A DNA stretch of 26,833 bases from the NCBI GenBank assembly GCA_903819815.1, contig CAIJFC010000302.1:1-26833 (forward strand), read 5' to 3'. This stretch comes from an uncultured Bacteroidota bacterium (lineage in GTDB: Bacteria; Bacteroidota; Bacteroidia; Flavobacteriales; Flavobacteriaceae). Positions 25,204-26,833 of this stretch are shown here, piece after piece (the stretch's first letter is position 1; the number at the start of each line of letters is the position of its first letter). The translations under genes and the position numbers were made by a program. The notes under the pieces were generated by a model that was given only the letters and a program-made list of their open reading frames with translations, had not been told where the DNA came from and did no database searches.

Positions 25204-25812
25204 CTACTTCTCTAAAGCGTATCTTCTTGCAACTTCAACCCAGTTGATTACACTGAAAAAAGCTTCAATATAATCAGGCCTTCTGTTTTGATAATTCAAA
25301 TAATAAGCATGTTCCCAAACGTCCATTCCTAAAATTGGAGTTCCACCGCAACCCACACCAGGCATCAAAGTATTGTCCTGATTTGGAGTTCCGCAAACGT
25401 CTAATTTCCCGCCTTTGTGAACGCAAAGCCAAGCCCATCCTGAACCAAATTGGGTTGCACCCGCTTTAGCAAATTTAGCTTTAAACTCTTCAAAAGTACC
25501 AAAAGCACTCTCAATAGCCGCTAATAAATCGCCCGTTGGAAGCCCACCGCCATTTGGCGACATCACCGTCCAAAACAAATTATGATTGTAAAAACCACCG
25601 CCATTGTTACGAACAGCGCCGTTTTTCATATCAAGATTGATCAAAATATTTTCAATTGTTTTACCTTCTAAATCTGTTCCAGCAATTGCCGCGTTCAAAT
25701 TTGTAGTATACGCATTATGATGTTTCGAATGGTGAATTTCCATCGTGCGAGCATCAATATGTGGTTCCAAAGCGTCATAGGCGTAAGGTAATTGTGGTAA
25801 TTCAAATGCCAT
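25204..25812 (-). CDS. sodA: Superoxide dismutase (Mn/Fe family, Mn-like)
   Basis: Converts superoxide to hydrogen peroxide and oxygen in the cytosol. It has 202 residues with no signal peptide. Metal ligands are His27 (EIHHSKHH), His77 (GGFYNHNLFW), Asp164 and His168 (LGMDVWEHAYY). The second-sphere residues look Mn-type: Gly in GGG before the second His and Gln145 in PNQDNTL, where iron enzymes place the Gln at the earlier site. A cambialistic enzyme cannot be excluded. It is a single gene on the minus strand, with a candidate -7 box upstream and a shared terminator downstream. Confidence 0.96.
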   Translation of the reverse strand: MAFELPQLPYAYDALEPHIDARTMEIHHSKHHNAYTTNLNAAIAGTDLEGKTIENILINLDMKNGAVRNNGGGFYNHNLFWTVMSPNGGGLPTGDLLAAIESAFGTFEEFKAKFAKAGATQFGSGWAWLCVHKGGKLDVCGTPNQDNTLMPGVGCGGTPILGMDVWEHAYYLNYQNRRPDYIEAFFSVINWVEVARRYALEK

Positions 25813-25846
25813 AATAGTATAGTTTATTTGTTAATTATATTTATTT

Positions 25847-25854
25847 CAAAAATA
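25847..25854 (-). promoter_or_regulatory. Candidate -7 box for the superoxide dismutase gene
   Basis: The minus strand reads TATTTTTG, matching TAnnTTTG and identical to the candidate box before acpP, 34 nt upstream of the ATG. No clear -33 element is visible. Confidence 0.45.
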
Positions 25855-25931
25855 AACAATTAACTTTGGAAATGAAAATTCTATTTGTTATATTTCTATC
25901 AAATAAATCTATAGTTCAATTGTCAATACAG

Positions 25932-26021
25932 GAGCGGAATTTTTTGGAGCTATTTCCTGCTTTCATTCCTATCCACGCTAAAAAAGCGTGGGATTTTCCC
26001 TTCAATCAGGGCTAGGACATT
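25932..26021 (+). repeat. Structured intergenic element with a central palindrome
   Basis: CCACGC (25973-25978) pairs with GCGTGG (25986-25991) around a TAAAAAA loop. The arms are flanked by GGAGCTATTTCCTGC before and TTCAATCAGGGCTAGG after; CCTG in the left flank can pair with CAGG in the right. I recall very similar arrangements with variable central stems in many Flavobacterium intergenic regions, so I read it as one copy of a dispersed, REP-like or RNA-structured element. It lies in the 255-nt gap before the helicase gene. Confidence 0.6.
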
Positions 26022-26067
26022 TGGGTAATTATTGAATTTTTAATCAATCAAGAAATCTAAAATCTAA

Positions 26068-26833
26068 ATGCAAAGACCGTCATTCTCCATTTACGATGCA
26101 TCTGCAGGCTCAGGAAAAACCTATGCGCTGGTCAAAGAATACCTGAAAATTATTTTGGTCTCCAAGAAAAATGATGCCTATAGAAACATCCTCGCCATAA
26201 CGTTTACCAACAAAGCGGTTCACGAAATGAAAAGCCGAATTGTTGGAAATTTATTAGAATTTACAAAAGACAACCCAAACGAAAAAGCGACCGTTTTAAT
26301 GGAAGTTTTGTCAGGTGAAATCCAAATTTCAGTTTCAGAAATTCAAACAAAATCCAAGCAAATCATAAAGCATATTATTCATAATTATGCCGCCTTTGAT
26401 ATTTCAACCATCGATAAATTCACTCACAAAGTAATTCGTGCTTTTGCCCATGATTTAAATTTGCCCATGACTTTTGAAGTGACTTTAGACACTGAAAACC
26501 TTTTAACAGAGGCCGTTGATGCCATAATCGCGCAGGCCGGTGAAGACGATGTGTTAACCAAATTGCTCATCGATTTCACCATGCAAAAAACCGACGAAGA
26601 TAAAAGTTGGGATATTTCTCGTGAAATTTTAGAAACTGGGCGCTTACTTTTAAATGAAAATAATCGCGAAGAAATAACCCATTTTCAAGATAAATCCATC
26701 ACCGAATTTATCGAAATTAAAAATAAAGTAGCAGAAGCTTGTAAGGTTATCGATAAAGAAAATGGGGAATTAGCTAAAAGTTTGTTAGCGCTAATTGATA
26801 CAAAAGGAATCGATATAAAATCGTTTTCGGCAG
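26068..26833 (+). CDS. UvrD/RecB-like helicase, N-terminal part (cut by window end)
   Basis: The first 255 codons of a superfamily 1 DNA helicase; the frame is open to the last base. Walker A is YDASAGSGKT (9-18), and ILAITFTNKAVHEMKSRI is helicase motif Ia. FDISTIDKFTHKVIRAFAHDL (about residue 111 on) resembles the F-x-x-I-x-T-I-x-x-F region of RecB/AddA-type proteins, which favours a double-strand-break repair exonuclease-helicase over UvrD or PcrA. The nuclease domain would lie beyond the window. The ATG at 26068 is preceded by an AATCTAAAATCTAA repeat with no Shine-Dalgarno. Confidence 0.9.
   Translation, partial: MQRPSFSIYDASAGSGKTYALVKEYLKIILVSKKNDAYRNILAITFTNKAVHEMKSRIVGNLLEFTKDNPNEKATVLMEVLSGEIQISVSEIQTKSKQIIKHIIHNYAAFDISTIDKFTHKVIRAFAHDLNLPMTFEVTLDTENLLTEAVDAIIAQAGEDDVLTKLLIDFTMQKTDEDKSWDISREILETGRLLLNENNREEITHFQDKSITEFIEIKNKVAEACKVIDKENGELAKSLLALIDTKGIDIKSFSA

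Noticed and set aside
1..26833. Mobile elements, CRISPR arrays, toxin-antitoxin pairs, phage or secretion clusters
   Set aside because: I looked for transposase motifs, regular spaced repeats, paired small genes and att-like direct repeats and found none. Gene content and base use are even across the window.

Overview
The window is chromosomal, AT-rich (GC roughly one third by eye) and densely coded on both strands. It looks like a Flavobacterium or close relative in the family Flavobacteriaceae. The support is an IPExxxVDY-family gene next to pyruvate kinase, a DUF4270 lipoprotein, a TonB-dependent receptor paired with an SGNH lipoprotein, Bacteroidetes-type -7 promoter boxes (TAnnTTTG) and few Shine-Dalgarno sites. 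I see no rRNA, tRNA, CRISPR array, insertion sequence or prophage. It reads as mostly housekeeping genes plus several lineage-specific proteins of unknown role.

Layout. (1) 132-4201, minus: a TonB-dependent receptor followed by an SGNH/GDSL lipoprotein, closed by a terminator at 74-107. (2) 4491-8925, minus: a three-gene cluster of a degenerate glycogen-synthase-like half protein, a DUF4270 lipoprotein and glmS, closed by a strong terminator at 4442-4474. (3) 9033-16299, plus, divergent from (2): panC, panD, a YbhN-like membrane protein, an esterase-fold secreted protein, radA, a peptidoglycan glycosyltransferase and a small secreted protein. Several junctions have gaps of only 2-4 nt. (4) 16381-20827, minus: acpP, fabF, rnc, an IPExxxVDY gene and pyk. 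It meets (3) at a shared bidirectional terminator, 16331-16361. (5) 20999-25106, plus: purN, rnhA, a PfkB-family kinase with a clear promoter, and a long PurF-like amidotransferase. (6) 25204-25812, minus: superoxide dismutase. (7) 26068 to the window end, plus: the first 255 codons of a UvrD/RecB-type helicase.

How the genes work together. panC and panD feed pantothenate and CoA synthesis, which supplies the phosphopantetheine arm of AcpP used by FabF. GlmS and the GT51 protein act at opposite ends of peptidoglycan synthesis. PurN and the PurF-like protein belong to purine synthesis. RadA, RNase HI and the RecB-like helicase serve DNA maintenance, and RNase III serves RNA processing.

I did not find an unmistakable new multi-gene system. 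The best leads are these: the GT5-like protein that has lost its substrate motifs, in a cluster with DUF4270 and glmS; an esterase-fold protein with Asp in place of the nucleophile Ser; a terminator-shaped hairpin inside the start of rnc; an inverted repeat between acpP and fabF; a structured, possibly dispersed repeat before the helicase gene; and a probable leaderless panD transcript.
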